A stretch of 43,544 nucleotides of DNA, taken from NCBI GenBank assembly GCA_001564275.1, contig LKND01000013.1, forward strand, positions 1-43,544, in the 5' to 3' direction. The notes under the pieces are model-generated. The model was given only the letters and a program-made list of their open reading frames with translations, had not been told where the DNA came from and searched no databases. The number at the start of each line of letters is the position of its first letter. The stretch's first letter is position 1. Positions 23,106-32,726 of this stretch are shown here, in pieces. The translations under genes and the position numbers were made by a program. The stretch comes from Natrialbaceae archaeon Tc-Br11_E2g14. Lineage in GTDB: Archaea; Halobacteriota; Halobacteria; Halobacteriales; Natrialbaceae.

Positions 23106-24170
23106 TCAGTGGCTCGCGTAGGGGTCCTCGGGTAGCTCCCGACGCTGCTGGCGATAGCGCGGGTGATCGGCGGCGTAGACGTGATCGAACATCGTTTCCG
23201 GCTCCGGATCCGATTCGGCCGCCGCCGCCTCGACGGCAGCTTGCACCCGGTCACGGGCCCGCTCGCGAAGCGCCCGTTCGTCACCTTCGCTCCAGTCAAC
23301 GGTCGCCTCGAGATACGCACGGGTGCGCTCGAGGGGGTCCTCCCAGTCCGCACGTTCGTCCTCGTCGCGGTAGACGTCGGGATCGTCGGTGGTCGTGTGG
23401 GGGCCACGGCGATAGGTGACGGCCTCGATCAGGGTTGGGCCGCCATCATCTCGAGCACGCTCTATGGCCTCGCTGACGACGTCGTAAACGGCGAGGACGT
23501 CGTTGCCGTCGACGCGGACGCCTTCGAATCCGTAGGCGTCGGCCTTCTGGGCAATGGTGGCGCTCGCGGTCTGACGCTCGCGGGGGACCGAGATGGCGTA
23601 GCCGTTGTTCTGACAGAAGAACACGGTGGGTGCGTCGAACACGCCCGCGATGTTGCAGGCCTCGTGGAAGTCGCCCTCGCTGGTCGCCCCGTCGCCGAGG
23701 CTGGCCATCGCGACAGCGTCGTCACCCTTGTACGCCGCCGCCATGGCGACACCCACGGCGTGGGGGAGCTGGGTGGCGATGGGAATCGTGATCGGGAACG
23801 TCCGAAGGTCAGCGGGGTCCTGTCTGTCGATGTAGTTCCCCCGACCCATGAGGTGATGAACGATTTCCGCCAGCTGGAGTCCCCGTGTCAGGAACATCGC
23901 GTGATCTCGGTAGGTTGGAAAGAGGATGTCCGCCTCGCGGAGGGCGGTCGCCGCACCGACCTGGGCGGCCTCCTGGCCCTGCATCGGTGCGTACGTTCCG
24001 ATGCGGCCCTGTCGGTGGAGGCTGATGGCCTTCTCGTCGAACGTCCGGGCGAGGACCTGTGTCTCGTAGAGGTTGCGGAGGGTTTCCTCGCTGAGGCCGT
24101 CGGGCGTTCGCCGCTCGTCTGCATCCTCGTCTGGCAGTACCCGCACCAGATCCTGGGCTTGACTGGCCAT
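23106..24170 (-). CDS. 2-oxoacid dehydrogenase E1 component, alpha subunit
   Basis: 354 residues from MASQAQDLVRVLPDEDADER. The thiamine-diphosphate motif runs from G159-D-G161 to N188-N189 (GDGATSEGDF ... FFCQNNG), and the MQGQEAAQVG, TYRDHAMFLTRG and YRRGPHTTTDDP segments match E1-alpha of pyruvate or branched-chain 2-oxoacid dehydrogenases. It decarboxylates the 2-oxoacid together with the beta subunit. No beta, E2 or E3 gene is nearby, unusual for an E1-alpha. A TATA-like TTTATTAG on the minus strand near 24218-24225 suggests a short leader. The substrate cannot be read from sequence. Confidence 0.88.
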   Translation of the reverse strand: MASQAQDLVRVLPDEDADERRTPDGLSEETLRNLYETQVLARTFDEKAISLHRQGRIGTYAPMQGQEAAQVGAATALREADILFPTYRDHAMFLTRGLQLAEIVHHLMGRGNYIDRQDPADLRTFPITIPIATQLPHAVGVAMAAAYKGDDAVAMASLGDGATSEGDFHEACNIAGVFDAPTVFFCQNNGYAISVPRERQTASATIAQKADAYGFEGVRVDGNDVLAVYDVVSEAIERARDDGGPTLIEAVTYRRGPHTTTDDPDVYRDEDERADWEDPLERTRAYLEATVDWSEGDERALRERARDRVQAAVEAAAAESDPEPETMFDHVYAADHPRYRQQRRELPEDPYASH

Positions 24171-24396
24171 GTGGCGTCGTTTCACCAACGTTCTATCGGA
24201 ACGAACGACACCGAGACTAATAAATAATGGCTATAAATTCGATTTACCGACGATACTTCAACTAGGTTTATACGCTGGCAATAATGCGACAGGATTTCAG
24301 ACGCGGTTCCGGCAAATACTGACGATCCCTCACTCGCTCTCGGTTCGATCCACCGCTTCCCGAACAGTTAGGCATCCCCGACGTCCATCCGGGAAC

Positions 24397-25713
24397 ATGT
24401 CCACGTGGATCGGTGACGTGTTTACGAGCGACAACGGCTGGAATCACCTCGAGGACCTCGTCGACGTCGGCAATCGGATGGCCGGTTCGCCAGGCGAACG
24501 GAAAGGGGCCGAACTGACGCGTGACGCCCTCGAGGCGGCTGGTGGCCGAAACGCCCGCCTCGAGACGTTCGACATTCAGGGCTGGGAGCGCGGCGACAGC
24601 AACATCCGGGGCGTCGACGCCGACCTCGCCCTCGATTGCATCGCGCTGCCTCGCAGTCCGTCCTCGGCGGCAACCGCCGAGTTCGTGGATCTCGGGTACG
24701 GCTTGCCCGAGGACTTCGAGGGCACCGACGTCGAGGGCGCGGTCGTCATGGTACGCAGCGACATCCCGAGTCACTACGATCGCTATCTCCACCGTCGAGA
24801 GAAGTACTACCACGCCGTCGAACACGGCGCGGCAGCGTTCGTCTACCGCAACCACGTCGAGGGTTGCCTGCCACCGACGGGCAGCGTCGGCACCGCGGAC
24901 GACCCGATCGGAGAGATCCCTGCCGTCGGCGTCTCGAGCGAGGTTGGGGCTCGACTCGCCCGCCGGTTCGAGGGTGAGGACGTGACGGTCGCAGTCGAGG
25001 CGACGATCGAGGACGCACAGAGCCAGAACGTCCACGCGGAACTCGGCCCCGACACCGACGAACGGGTCCTGGTCACCAGCCACGTCGACGCCCACGACAT
25101 CGCCGAGGGCGCGATGGACAACGGGGCGGGTACCGCGATGGTCGTCGAACTTGCGAACGCCCTCGCAGCTCGCGAGGACGAACTCGAGACCCGGGTGGAG
25201 TTCGTCGCTTACGGAGCCGAGGAGGTCGGCCTCGTCGGCTCGAGTTACCACGCCGAGCAGGCCGATCACGACGAGATCGTGGCCATCCTCAACAACGACG
25301 GCGTCGTTCGGGCGCGAACGCTGCAGTTCACCACGCACGGATTCGACGCGCTCGAGGACGCCGCCCGTTCGGTCACCGAGAGCTTCGGCCATCCGGCCGA
25401 AATCGTGCCACGTCTCGGCCCCCACAGCGACCACTGGCCGTTCACCCAGTGGGGCGTGCCGGGCTACCACGTCATGAGCACCTCCGGGGAACTCGGCCGG
25501 GGCTGGGGGCACACTTTCGCGGACACACTCGACAAGGTCGAAAAACGGGATCTCCGCGAGCAGGCCATCATCCTCACCGAACTTGCGGTCCACCTCGCCA
25601 GCGAGGACGTCCGCCCCGAACACAAGGACAGCGACGAGCTGATCGCCATGCTCGAGGAGCAGGACCTCGCCGAAGGCATGCGAATCATCGGTGACTGGCC
25701 CTACGACTCCTAA
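24397..25713 (+). CDS. M28-family zinc peptidase with PA domain
   Basis: 438 residues from MSTWIGDVFTSDNGWNHLED. The catalytic domain has the co-catalytic zinc ligands H229 and neighbours in SHVDAHD, D in MDNGAGT, E-E in YGAEEVGLVGSSY, D in ILNNDG, and H in WGHTFADTLDK. A PA-like domain is inserted at ~85-200 (EGAVVMVRSDIPSH). The family contains aminopeptidases and carboxypeptidases. No signal peptide is visible, so it is probably cytoplasmic. The frame upstream of 24397 is AT-rich promoter DNA and not coding. It is divergent from the E1-alpha gene. Confidence 0.9.
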   Translation: MSTWIGDVFTSDNGWNHLEDLVDVGNRMAGSPGERKGAELTRDALEAAGGRNARLETFDIQGWERGDSNIRGVDADLALDCIALPRSPSSAATAEFVDLGYGLPEDFEGTDVEGAVVMVRSDIPSHYDRYLHRREKYYHAVEHGAAAFVYRNHVEGCLPPTGSVGTADDPIGEIPAVGVSSEVGARLARRFEGEDVTVAVEATIEDAQSQNVHAELGPDTDERVLVTSHVDAHDIAEGAMDNGAGTAMVVELANALAAREDELETRVEFVAYGAEEVGLVGSSYHAEQADHDEIVAILNNDGVVRARTLQFTTHGFDALEDAARSVTESFGHPAEIVPRLGPHSDHWPFTQWGVPGYHVMSTSGELGRGWGHTFADTLDKVEKRDLREQAIILTELAVHLASEDVRPEHKDSDELIAMLEEQDLAEGMRIIGDWPYDS

Positions 25714-25798
25714 CGGACTCCTCGAGGGGCCACGGTCCGCCGTCCCCCGTGTTGCCGAGGGGTCGCCTTCTTTTACCACCGCGTGCCAAGGGGCGGGC

Positions 25799-27109
25799 AT
25801 GAGTCGGCATCCGACGGTGGTCGTCGCTGGCGGCGGTCTCGCGGGCCTCGTCGCCGCGCGTCACCTCGCCGAGGCCGGTATCGACGTGAGGCTGTACGAA
25901 CGACGCGACGAGGTCGGGGGTCGTGTCCGCACCATCGAGCGAGACGGTTATCGGTTCGACCGCGGATTTCAGGTACTCATCACCGGCTACCCCGCCGTCA
26001 GGGAGGAACTGGGTCTCGAGTCCCTGGCACTCAGACGGTTCGCTCCGGGGGCCGTCATTGCCCGCCCCGGCCGGCGGTCGACGCTGAGTGACCCGCTTCG
26101 GGACCCGAAGGCGCTGCCAGCGACGCTGTTCAACACCGACGTGACGCTCGGGGACAAGCTCCGGGTGCTTCGGCTTCGACGACAACTCGCCGCCACGGAC
26201 CTCGAGACGATGTTCGAGGGACCCGACCAGCCAATCGGGGATTACCTCCGCGAGCAGGGCTTTTCCGAGCGATTCATCTCGAACTTCGCCGCGCCGTTCT
26301 ACGGGGGTATCACGCTCGACCGGTCCCTCGAGACCTCGAAGCGGATCTTCGAGTACACGTTCCGCACGCTCTCGTCGGGGTCGATCGCGGTCCCCGCGAC
26401 TGGAATGGCGGCGATTCCACGTCAACTGGAGACGCGAGCGATTGCGGCGGGCGCGACGGTCGAAACGGGGACGGCCGTGACCGGGCTCGAGGTAGACGGC
26501 GCGGATCGAAACGGGGCCAGCCACCGCAGCGTCACCTGCACGCTCGAGGGCGAGACCGACCGAACGCTCGAGGCCAACGCGGTAGTCGTCGCGACGGATC
26601 CGCCCACCGCACGGGACCTGACCGGTCTCGAGGGGATCCCGACCGACGGGAAGGGCTGTGTGACCCAGTACTACGCACTCCCCGCAAAGAGCGACCTCGA
26701 GACGGGGCGGCGCCTCGTCCTGAACGCGCTCGAGGACGCCGGCCCGAACCAGATCGTTCCTCACAGTGCCGTCGCTCCGGAGTACGCCCCCGAGGATGCG
26801 ACACTCCTCAGTGCGACCTATCTGGGGGCGCCCGACGCCGATGACGAGACCCTCGGTGAACGCACGCGACAGGCACTGGGGGCGTGGTATCCCGAGCGCG
26901 TCTTCGACCACCTCGAGGTCCTGCACACCGAGTGGGTCCCCTTCGCACAGTTCGCCCAGCCTCCCGGCATCCACGACTCCCTGCCGGGACCACGCTCGCC
27001 GGACAACGGGGTCTACCTCGCCGGTGAGTGCACCAAGTGGTCATCGATACAGGGCGCCCTCGAGAGCGGGCAGGTGGCTGCGGATGCGGTGATTCGGGAC
27101 CTGTCGTAG
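25799..27109 (+). CDS. FAD-dependent amine oxidase / protoporphyrinogen-oxidase-like protein
   Basis: 436 residues from MSRHPTVVVAGGGLAGLVAA. The FAD-binding GGGLAG loop (11-16), the following RRDEVGGRVRTIERDGYRFD motif and the C-terminal NGVYLAGECTKWSSIQGALE segment are typical of the flavin amine oxidase, phytoene desaturase and protoporphyrinogen oxidase group. Substrate cannot be decided; no carotenoid or haem gene is adjacent. A CTTCTTTTACC box about 25-30 bases before the ATG is a possible promoter. The gene converges with the phosphoesterase gene, with 9 bases between stops. Confidence 0.87.
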   Translation: MSRHPTVVVAGGGLAGLVAARHLAEAGIDVRLYERRDEVGGRVRTIERDGYRFDRGFQVLITGYPAVREELGLESLALRRFAPGAVIARPGRRSTLSDPLRDPKALPATLFNTDVTLGDKLRVLRLRRQLAATDLETMFEGPDQPIGDYLREQGFSERFISNFAAPFYGGITLDRSLETSKRIFEYTFRTLSSGSIAVPATGMAAIPRQLETRAIAAGATVETGTAVTGLEVDGADRNGASHRSVTCTLEGETDRTLEANAVVVATDPPTARDLTGLEGIPTDGKGCVTQYYALPAKSDLETGRRLVLNALEDAGPNQIVPHSAVAPEYAPEDATLLSATYLGAPDADDETLGERTRQALGAWYPERVFDHLEVLHTEWVPFAQFAQPPGIHDSLPGPRSPDNGVYLAGECTKWSSIQGALESGQVAADAVIRDLS

Positions 27110-27118
27110 CGACCCCCC

Positions 27119-27910
27119 TCACAGCAGGTGGCGACACCGCTCGAGTGGGGGGAACCACCGCGGCTCGCGCGCCTCGACGTCGTAGACCGCGGGTCGGCAG
27201 TCGCCGATGTCCTGAATCAGGGGTGACTGCAGGGCGGCCCCGCGCAAGTCGTTGACGCTGACGCCAGCGGCGCTCTTCGTGAACGCCGGGAGCATCACCA
27301 CGTCCCGGCCGCGCCACTGGCCCGGCCCGTACAGCAGGCAGGGGAGTTTCCGGCCGCCGATGCTGATGGCAGGATGGTCGTGGCCGACGACGATTCGAGT
27401 GATCGCCGCCGGGTCGTCGAGTGCCGACAGGTCGGGTCGCACGTGGCCGTGACAGACGAGCGTCCCGCCGTCGGCCAAGAGCCGTTGAGAGGCGGCCGGC
27501 CCGTCGAAAACCCCCTCGAGCATCGAATCGTGGTTGCCGGGCGTGACCACGAGTTCGGCCCCCGCATCGGCGACCGCTCGCTCGAGACGGGTGACGTGCC
27601 AGTCGACGCCGTGGGGTATCGTCGAGAACGAGTGCAGGAGATCGCCCGCGATGAGGAGGGTTTCGGGCCCGGTCTCGTGGACCAGTCCCAGCAGTCGTTC
27701 GCGAACGTCGTCGCCGCCGTCGACCGGGGCCTCGACCCGGCTGGCTGCCCCCTTGCCGAGGTGACAGTCAGCGATGATGAGGGTGTCGGCGGCGGGAAGA
27801 AAGACGGCGCGCTCGAGGTACTGCACCGACGGCACGGGGTCCGGCTGATCTCGACCCGTCTGTGTGGACGGTTCGGCATCCATGTCGGCGTTCCTCGAGG
27901 GGTCAGTCAT
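27119..27910 (-). CDS. SbcD/Mre11-related metallophosphoesterase
   Basis: 263 residues from MTDPSRNADMDAEPSTQTG (an ATG at 27883, MDAEPSTQ, is the alternative). The calcineurin-like metal motifs are in order: IIADCHLGKG, IAGDLLHS, TPGNHDS, VCHGHVRPD and VVGHDHPA. The spacing and short size match the archaeal SbcD-related single-domain phosphoesterases. The biological substrate is unknown. Its start overlaps the end of artA by 8 bases, so the two are co-transcribed. Confidence 0.88.
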   Translation of the reverse strand: MTDPSRNADMDAEPSTQTGRDQPDPVPSVQYLERAVFLPAADTLIIADCHLGKGAASRVEAPVDGGDDVRERLLGLVHETGPETLLIAGDLLHSFSTIPHGVDWHVTRLERAVADAGAELVVTPGNHDSMLEGVFDGPAASQRLLADGGTLVCHGHVRPDLSALDDPAAITRIVVGHDHPAISIGGRKLPCLLYGPGQWRGRDVVMLPAFTKSAAGVSVNDLRGAALQSPLIQDIGDCRPAVYDVEAREPRWFPPLERCRHLL

Positions 27911-28922
27911 CGCCCGTCGTCGCCACGGCATCCGGATCCTCGTGACGGTCCGGGTCGGCCCCCAGCGCCTCGGCGAGGTCGTACTCGGTACCCGTGATCA
28001 CGAACAGCGCCTCCTCGAGGGGCTCGAGTACCTCCGGAAGGATCTTGATGACGATGTAGGTGATGCCCACCAGGGCGACGATCGACAACGACTGGGCGAT
28101 GAAGTTGTGGGCGACGAGGAAGGAAGTGCGACTCTCGGGAGCGCCCATGAACGTCGTCGTCACGTAGATCAGGGGATCGTACTGGAACCAGCCGTACGGT
28201 GACGCCAACGCGACGAACACGTTCCGGAGCAGATTCAAGAACCAAATAATGCCGATCGAGAGGGCGAAGGCGGCGGCCTTTCGGCGCAAGGGGGCCTTCA
28301 CGGCGGCGGTCAACCCGCCGAAGATGGCCATCGAACCGATGCCCGTGCACGCGAGGACGATGTAGGTCGTTCGGCCGGTGACGGTCTCGTCGGGATCGAA
28401 GTCGAAGCGGCTCTCGTAGCCGTTTACGCCCTCGTTGATCCCCGGGCTGTGGCCGAGGAGTTCCATCCCGAAGTGGGCCTGGGCGGCCGTCGTCTCGATG
28501 AGCCACTGGCGGGCGAAGGGAATCGTCTCCACGGGGAGGTAGATGATTCCCATGATCGCGACGGCCTTGGTGAGCAAGAGCAGGGACTGTCGGCCGCGAT
28601 AGAGGAGATAGCCCGTATACGTACACAGCGGGAGTGCCAGGAGGCTCAGGATGGTCTGGAGGGGGCTCTGCTGGTCGACGTAATAGTACGGCACCATCGT
28701 GAGCCAAAAGACGCCGAAGACGACCCAGGCCCCCGCGGCCAGGTATCGGGCTGGTTCCGGTCGCGCTTGCCACCAGAGGAGGACGGCAACGACGAACGCT
28801 CCGATCGACGTCCACGCGAGGGCATCCGTCAGCGAGAGCGGGCCGAGCAGGGCCAGCACGCCGACAGACTCGAGGTGGATCGAGGCGGTTGTCGTCGAGA
28901 GAACCGCCGAGAGGGAGACCAT
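27903..28922 (-). CDS. artA: Archaeosortase A
   Basis: 339 residues from the ATG at 28922 (a GTG six bases before is possible). Eight or so membrane helices. The exosortase/archaeosortase catalytic cysteine is C192 in VLACTGIGS, the arginine is R233 in LNLLRNVFV, and H272 in VAHNFIAQS stands at the place of the third conserved residue. Archaeosortase A removes the PGF-CTERM segment from surface proteins such as the S-layer glycoprotein and attaches them to an archaeal lipid. It is followed by the phosphoesterase gene with an 8-base overlap. Confidence 0.94.
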   Translation of the reverse strand: MVSLSAVLSTTTASIHLESVGVLALLGPLSLTDALAWTSIGAFVVAVLLWWQARPEPARYLAAGAWVVFGVFWLTMVPYYYVDQQSPLQTILSLLALPLCTYTGYLLYRGRQSLLLLTKAVAIMGIIYLPVETIPFARQWLIETTAAQAHFGMELLGHSPGINEGVNGYESRFDFDPDETVTGRTTYIVLACTGIGSMAIFGGLTAAVKAPLRRKAAAFALSIGIIWFLNLLRNVFVALASPYGWFQYDPLIYVTTTFMGAPESRTSFLVAHNFIAQSLSIVALVGITYIVIKILPEVLEPLEEALFVITGTEYDLAEALGADPDRHEDPDAVATTGDD

Positions 28923-29201
28923 ACTCACATCGAGGGATGTACCCCGGCGGTATCAATTTGACGTTGTGTGTGGGCCGAACACAACCAGGACCCGTCGCTG
29001 TCGGTGTGGGGTGACACGGGAGCGATAAGCGGTAGCACCGAGGCTCCTGGTGCGTGTTGATCTCGAGGGATCTGAGAGGCCCTCGGGGAGACGGGAGCGA
29101 GCGGAGACCGGGACGACCTCGAGGGGCCAGCGGCCAGAGGAGACAAGGGCACTCCTCAACAGATCGCGTCATTTTTCACCTCGCCATCACTACGTGAGGG
29201 C

Positions 29202-29981
29202 ATGGTCGACGTCCTCGACAACAAACGCGCGGCAACGCGATTTCGGATTCTCGTCGAAATCGCCGAGCGCCAGCCCGCCGTCAGCCAGGGTGAGATCGCC
29301 GGGGAGGTCGGAGTGACGAGTCAGGCCGTCAGTGAGTACATTCGGGAACTCGTCGACGATGGATTCGTCGAGAAGGAGGGACGGTCTCGCTACCGCGTGA
29401 CGAACGAGGGCGTCGACTGGCTCTTTCAGGCCGCCGCCGACGTTCGCCGGTTCGCCGATCACGTCACCGAGGACGTCCTGGGCGCGATGAGCGAGGACGC
29501 CGCCATCGCGACCGACACCCTCGAGATCGGCGACACCGTCTCGCTCACCCTCGAGAACGGCCTGCTCCACGCTAGCCCCGGTGGCGAGGGGCCCGCAACG
29601 GGCGTCGCCACGACCGACGCCGACGGTGGACAGGACGTCGGCGTCACGAGTTTTGAGGGCGTGATCGACCTCGAGCCAGGGTTCGTGACGGTCTGGCAGG
29701 TCCCACCGGTACGGGCCGGCGGCAGCGACGCCGCCGGCATGGATTCGATCGCTTCGGGGTGTGGGGCGACCGACCTCGTCCTGGCGACGGGCATCGAGGC
29801 CATCGTGACCCTCGAGCGGGCGGGCGTCGACCCGGCGACGACGTTCGCGGTGGGGAGTGTCGCTGCGCACGCTGCCGAACGTGGCCTCGACGTGGCCGTC
29901 GTCGCCACCACGGACGCTGTGGGTCGTGTGACCGACGTACTCCGTGACGGTGACGTGGCGTACGAGGTCCTCGAGGCGTAG
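29202..29981 (+). CDS. Winged-helix transcriptional regulator with C-terminal sensor-like domain
   Basis: 259 residues. Residues ~8-75 are a MarR-like winged helix (RFRILVEIAERQPAVSQGEI, VTSQAVSEYIRELVDDGFVE, KEGRSRYRVTNEGVDWLF). Residues ~105-259 form a separate alpha/beta domain rich in Val, Ala and Gly that ends in AERGLDVAVVATTDAVGRVT; it may bind a ligand, but I do not recognise it. It is divergent from artA (279-base gap, no gene), which could be its target; that is inference only. Confidence 0.82.
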   Translation: MVDVLDNKRAATRFRILVEIAERQPAVSQGEIAGEVGVTSQAVSEYIRELVDDGFVEKEGRSRYRVTNEGVDWLFQAAADVRRFADHVTEDVLGAMSEDAAIATDTLEIGDTVSLTLENGLLHASPGGEGPATGVATTDADGGQDVGVTSFEGVIDLEPGFVTVWQVPPVRAGGSDAAGMDSIASGCGATDLVLATGIEAIVTLERAGVDPATTFAVGSVAAHAAERGLDVAVVATTDAVGRVTDVLRDGDVAYEVLEA

Positions 29982-30052
29982 GTGCGGTGTGACACGAACA
30001 CGGGGCCACGGCTCAGGGCCGATGACTGACCCGTCACAACGCCGTCGCCTGA

Positions 30053-30670
30053 TCACTCGGCGTGCTCTCGTACCGTCGCGTAGGCGTCCTGTACCTCACG
30101 GAACGCCGCCTTGGATCCGCCGTGGTCGGGGTGGGCCTGCTTGACCCGTTCGCGGTACGCCGAACGAACCTCCTCGAGGTCGGCGGTCGGGGAGACACCC
30201 AGCGCGTCGTGAGCCCACTCGAGGCGACGCCGTCGGTCGGTTACGGGTGGCTCGCCCTCGAGTTCGGGCACCTCGAAGGGCAACCGTTCGCCGAGATGGA
30301 CGCCCGGCATCTCGTGTTCGGCGAGGATGACGTGGGTACCCGTGACGTTCTGGAGGCGAAAGAACTGATGGGCGTCGAAGGTGACCGCCACGTCACGTTC
30401 GGGCAGATAGAAGGCGACGCTGTCGTCTGTCCCTTCGAGGGGGTACTCCTCGGCGTAGCGTTCGCCGATATCCTGGAGGTACTGTCGAATCTCTCCGCGA
30501 CGGCGACCCTCACTCGAGTAGGTACTCCCGGCCTCGGCGACCCGAGCTTGCGTGGGGAAGACGCGTTCACCGACGGCGAAGATGGCTGTCGCCACGACGG
30601 TGAACACCCCACCCAGCGCGAGGCCGGCGAGGACAGCAGGCGGAATGATCTCGAGAACGCTCGCTGGCAC
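30053..30670 (-). CDS. Membrane-anchored J-domain protein
   Basis: 205 residues from a GTG start (MPASVLEIIPPAVLAGLALG). One membrane helix spans ~8-33. The middle (residues ~45-140) is a haloarchaeal domain of unknown function. The C-terminal ~60 residues are a J domain with HPD at 180-182 (AYRERVKQAHPDHGGSKAAF). J domains stimulate Hsp70/DnaK; the membrane helix suggests recruitment to the inner face of the membrane. No dnaK is nearby. Confidence 0.88.
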   Translation of the reverse strand: MPASVLEIIPPAVLAGLALGGVFTVVATAIFAVGERVFPTQARVAEAGSTYSSEGRRRGEIRQYLQDIGERYAEEYPLEGTDDSVAFYLPERDVAVTFDAHQFFRLQNVTGTHVILAEHEMPGVHLGERLPFEVPELEGEPPVTDRRRRLEWAHDALGVSPTADLEEVRSAYRERVKQAHPDHGGSKAAFREVQDAYATVREHAE

Positions 30671-30925
30671 GGATTGGGGTAGGGACCCGAGTACAAAGAA
30701 GTGTTCGCTCTATCCTGTCGACTGGTTTGGGAGGGGCTCTCAGTATCGACCACGGCGGTTCGATCCTCGTGTTGACCGACGTTCTCGGGCGACCGCGGCT
30801 GGCACTCTGGAAGTGAACGGGGCACGCTCACCAGCCCCCCGAGGCGGGTGGTGTCGTCGTTTCACGAGGAGCACCAACTCGAGGGGTGAACCCTAACACG
30901 CAGTGGTGCCTACTGCCGACCCCAC

Positions 30926-31696
30926 TCACCCGATGTATCGAAGGTCCTCGTCGCTTGGCACGTCCATTGCCTGCTGTTGGGCCTCCATCTGCTGAATCTT
31001 GCCGATGACCTCCTCCATCTCCTCGGCACGCTCGTCGAGCGTCTCGTAATCCAGGTCGAAGCCAAGCATCTCCTCGAGCACCTCCAGGACGGCACGAGCG
31101 CTCCTGGGGTCGACGAGGTAGCCACTGGTCTCACCCATGAGGCAGGTCGCCTCGAGGCCCCGGCGCTCGCCCAGTCCCAGCAGGAGTCCGGAGACGCCGA
31201 CGATGCCGCCGGCGGGTTCGTCCTCGCGGAACTCGACGCCGGCGTCCTCGAGGGGTTCGATTCGATCCTCGTGGGTGACGGCCCCGAGGACGGCGTACTC
31301 GTCGATGAGTTCGCCTGTCGGGACGCCCCCGAGGGCGTACAGTTCGGTCGCACCGAACACCTCGGCGACGTCGAGAAACGCCTCGGTCAGTTCGTAGTGG
31401 CCCGCGTTCGTCTGAGCCTGGTGATCGCCGGTCAGCACGAGGATATCCCGGCCCGCCGGTGGGCTGATGGCGTGAACCTCGGCACAGGTCAGGCTGGTGA
31501 CGCCGTCCTCGACGGTCACTTGCGGGGGAAACTCACGCGAGTAAAGCCGTCGCACCAGGGTGGCGTCGTCCGCGAACTCCTCGATGAGGTGGTCGGCGGC
31601 GAGTTTCCCGACGTGGCCGACGCCCGGAAGCCCCTCGATCAACACCGGTTCGGAGAGCTCGACCTCGGCGACTGCGTCGATATCCAGGTTGTCCAT
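30926..31696 (-). CDS. PAC2-family protein (proteasome assembly chaperone-like)
   Basis: 256 residues from MDNLDIDAVAEVELSEPVLI. EGLPGVGHVGKLAADHLIEE, ILVLTGDHQAQTNAGHYELT and ATELYALGGVPTGE are hallmark segments of the archaeal PAC2 family. The last ~45 residues form a charged coiled coil. Eukaryotic relatives help assemble the 20S proteasome; the archaeal role is not settled. It ends the operon rpl44e - rps27e - eif2a - nop10 - this gene, 7 bases after nop10, a conserved haloarchaeal order. Confidence 0.9.
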   Translation of the reverse strand: MDNLDIDAVAEVELSEPVLIEGLPGVGHVGKLAADHLIEEFADDATLVRRLYSREFPPQVTVEDGVTSLTCAEVHAISPPAGRDILVLTGDHQAQTNAGHYELTEAFLDVAEVFGATELYALGGVPTGELIDEYAVLGAVTHEDRIEPLEDAGVEFREDEPAGGIVGVSGLLLGLGERRGLEATCLMGETSGYLVDPRSARAVLEVLEEMLGFDLDYETLDERAEEMEEVIGKIQQMEAQQQAMDVPSDEDLRYIG

Positions 31697-31703
31697 GGTC
31701 CAA

Positions 31704-31883
31704 TCAGCGAACGCGACGGTTAAGAGCGCGTCGGTACTCCCCGTAGGGATCTTCGGGATCGAAGGGTGCCGGGGCGCTGTTGACAGCAGCCGCGCCACAG
31801 TCGGGACAGGAATCGGCAAGCGTGTACACCGGGCGCTCGTGGGCGTTCTCCCAGTCGGCACAGACGCGGATATCGGCTTTCAT
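31704..31883 (-). CDS. nop10: H/ACA ribonucleoprotein subunit Nop10
   Basis: 59 residues. It starts MKADIRVCADWENAHERPVY, with the zinc-binding cysteines C8, C28 (DSC) and C31 (PDC) and the diagnostic NSAPAPFDPEDPYGEYRR. Nop10 is part of the box H/ACA particle that guides pseudouridylation of rRNA. It lies between aIF2-alpha (42-base gap) and the PAC2 gene (7-base gap), the usual archaeal position. The second residue of a canonical first CxxC pair is not obvious, which is common in haloarchaeal Nop10. Confidence 0.92.
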   Translation of the reverse strand: MKADIRVCADWENAHERPVYTLADSCPDCGAAAVNSAPAPFDPEDPYGEYRRALNRRVR

Positions 31884-31925
31884 CGGTTGTCGTCTCGAAT
31901 CGTCCGCAGTGAGGCGGCGATCGGC

Positions 31926-32726
31926 TTACTCGTCGTCGGTCCGTCGCTCCCGGTGGTACTCGCCATCGCCACCCTCGCCTTCGATGGCCTCGACGGCGCG
32001 CTGGGCACTCTCCTCGAGGGCGGCCTCGGCCGCCTTGTAGTTGGGTGCACGGACCTTGATTCGGTACTCTGGGGCACCGACGTACGTCACCTCGAGTTCG
32101 ACGCCCTCTGGCACCTCGCCGTTACCTTCGGCGGCCTCGAGGGCGCTTTTGACGCCATCGACACCACTCGGTGAGGGGTTTTCGAGGTCGACGTAGCCGG
32201 TGACGTTCACGTAGGGGACCGAGACGTTTTCGCGGGCAGTTTCGACGATGGCTTCCCGGTCGGCCTCGGGCAGGTCGGTGTCCTCGAGGGCCTCGTGGCC
32301 GTGGATGGCGGCCTGCTTGAAGCCGTCGTAGAGGGTCCCGTACGCCGAGAGCAGTTCGTTCGCGATCGAGATGTACTCGTCGTCGTCGATATCCTCGCCG
32401 AAGGCGACCTCCATCCAGTTGTCGGCCTTCTGCTCGTTTTTCCACTCCTGGATCTTATCGGAGCGCTGGTGGTCGTTGACGTCCTTCAACGAGAGGTCGA
32501 TCTGTTCGTGGGACTCGTCGACGTCCAGCACCTTGCAGACGGCGATCTGACCCTCGCGGACGTGGTCGCGGACGTTCTTGATCCAGCCGCTTGCGACCTC
32601 TGAGATGTGGATCAGGCCGCGTTTGTCCTGATACTCCTCGAGGTCGACGAAGACGCCGAAGTCCTCGATCTCGTCGATCTTGCCGACGACGAGTTCGCCG
32701 GGCTCGGGCCAGCCGCTGTACTTCAT
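31926..32726 (-). CDS. eif2a: Translation initiation factor aIF2, alpha subunit
   Basis: 266 residues. [20 protein letters not shown] opens an S1 domain (residues ~10-85, with [20 protein letters not shown]), followed by the helical domain and a C-terminal alpha/beta domain ([20 protein letters not shown]). With beta and gamma subunits it brings initiator tRNA to the ribosome. Its ATG overlaps the TGA of rps27e (ATGA). A perfect twin hairpin in the end of rps27e ends 17 bases before this ATG in the mRNA and may affect coupling. Confidence 0.97.
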   Translation of the reverse strand: MKYSGWPEPGELVVGKIDEIEDFGVFVDLEEYQDKRGLIHISEVASGWIKNVRDHVREGQIAVCKVLDVDESHEQIDLSLKDVNDHQRSDKIQEWKNEQKADNWMEVAFGEDIDDDEYISIANELLSAYGTLYDGFKQAAIHGHEALEDTDLPEADREAIVETARENVSVPYVNVTGYVDLENPSPSGVDGVKSALEAAEGNGEVPEGVELEVTYVGAPEYRIKVRAPNYKAAEAALEESAQRAVEAIEGEGGDGEYHRERRTDDE

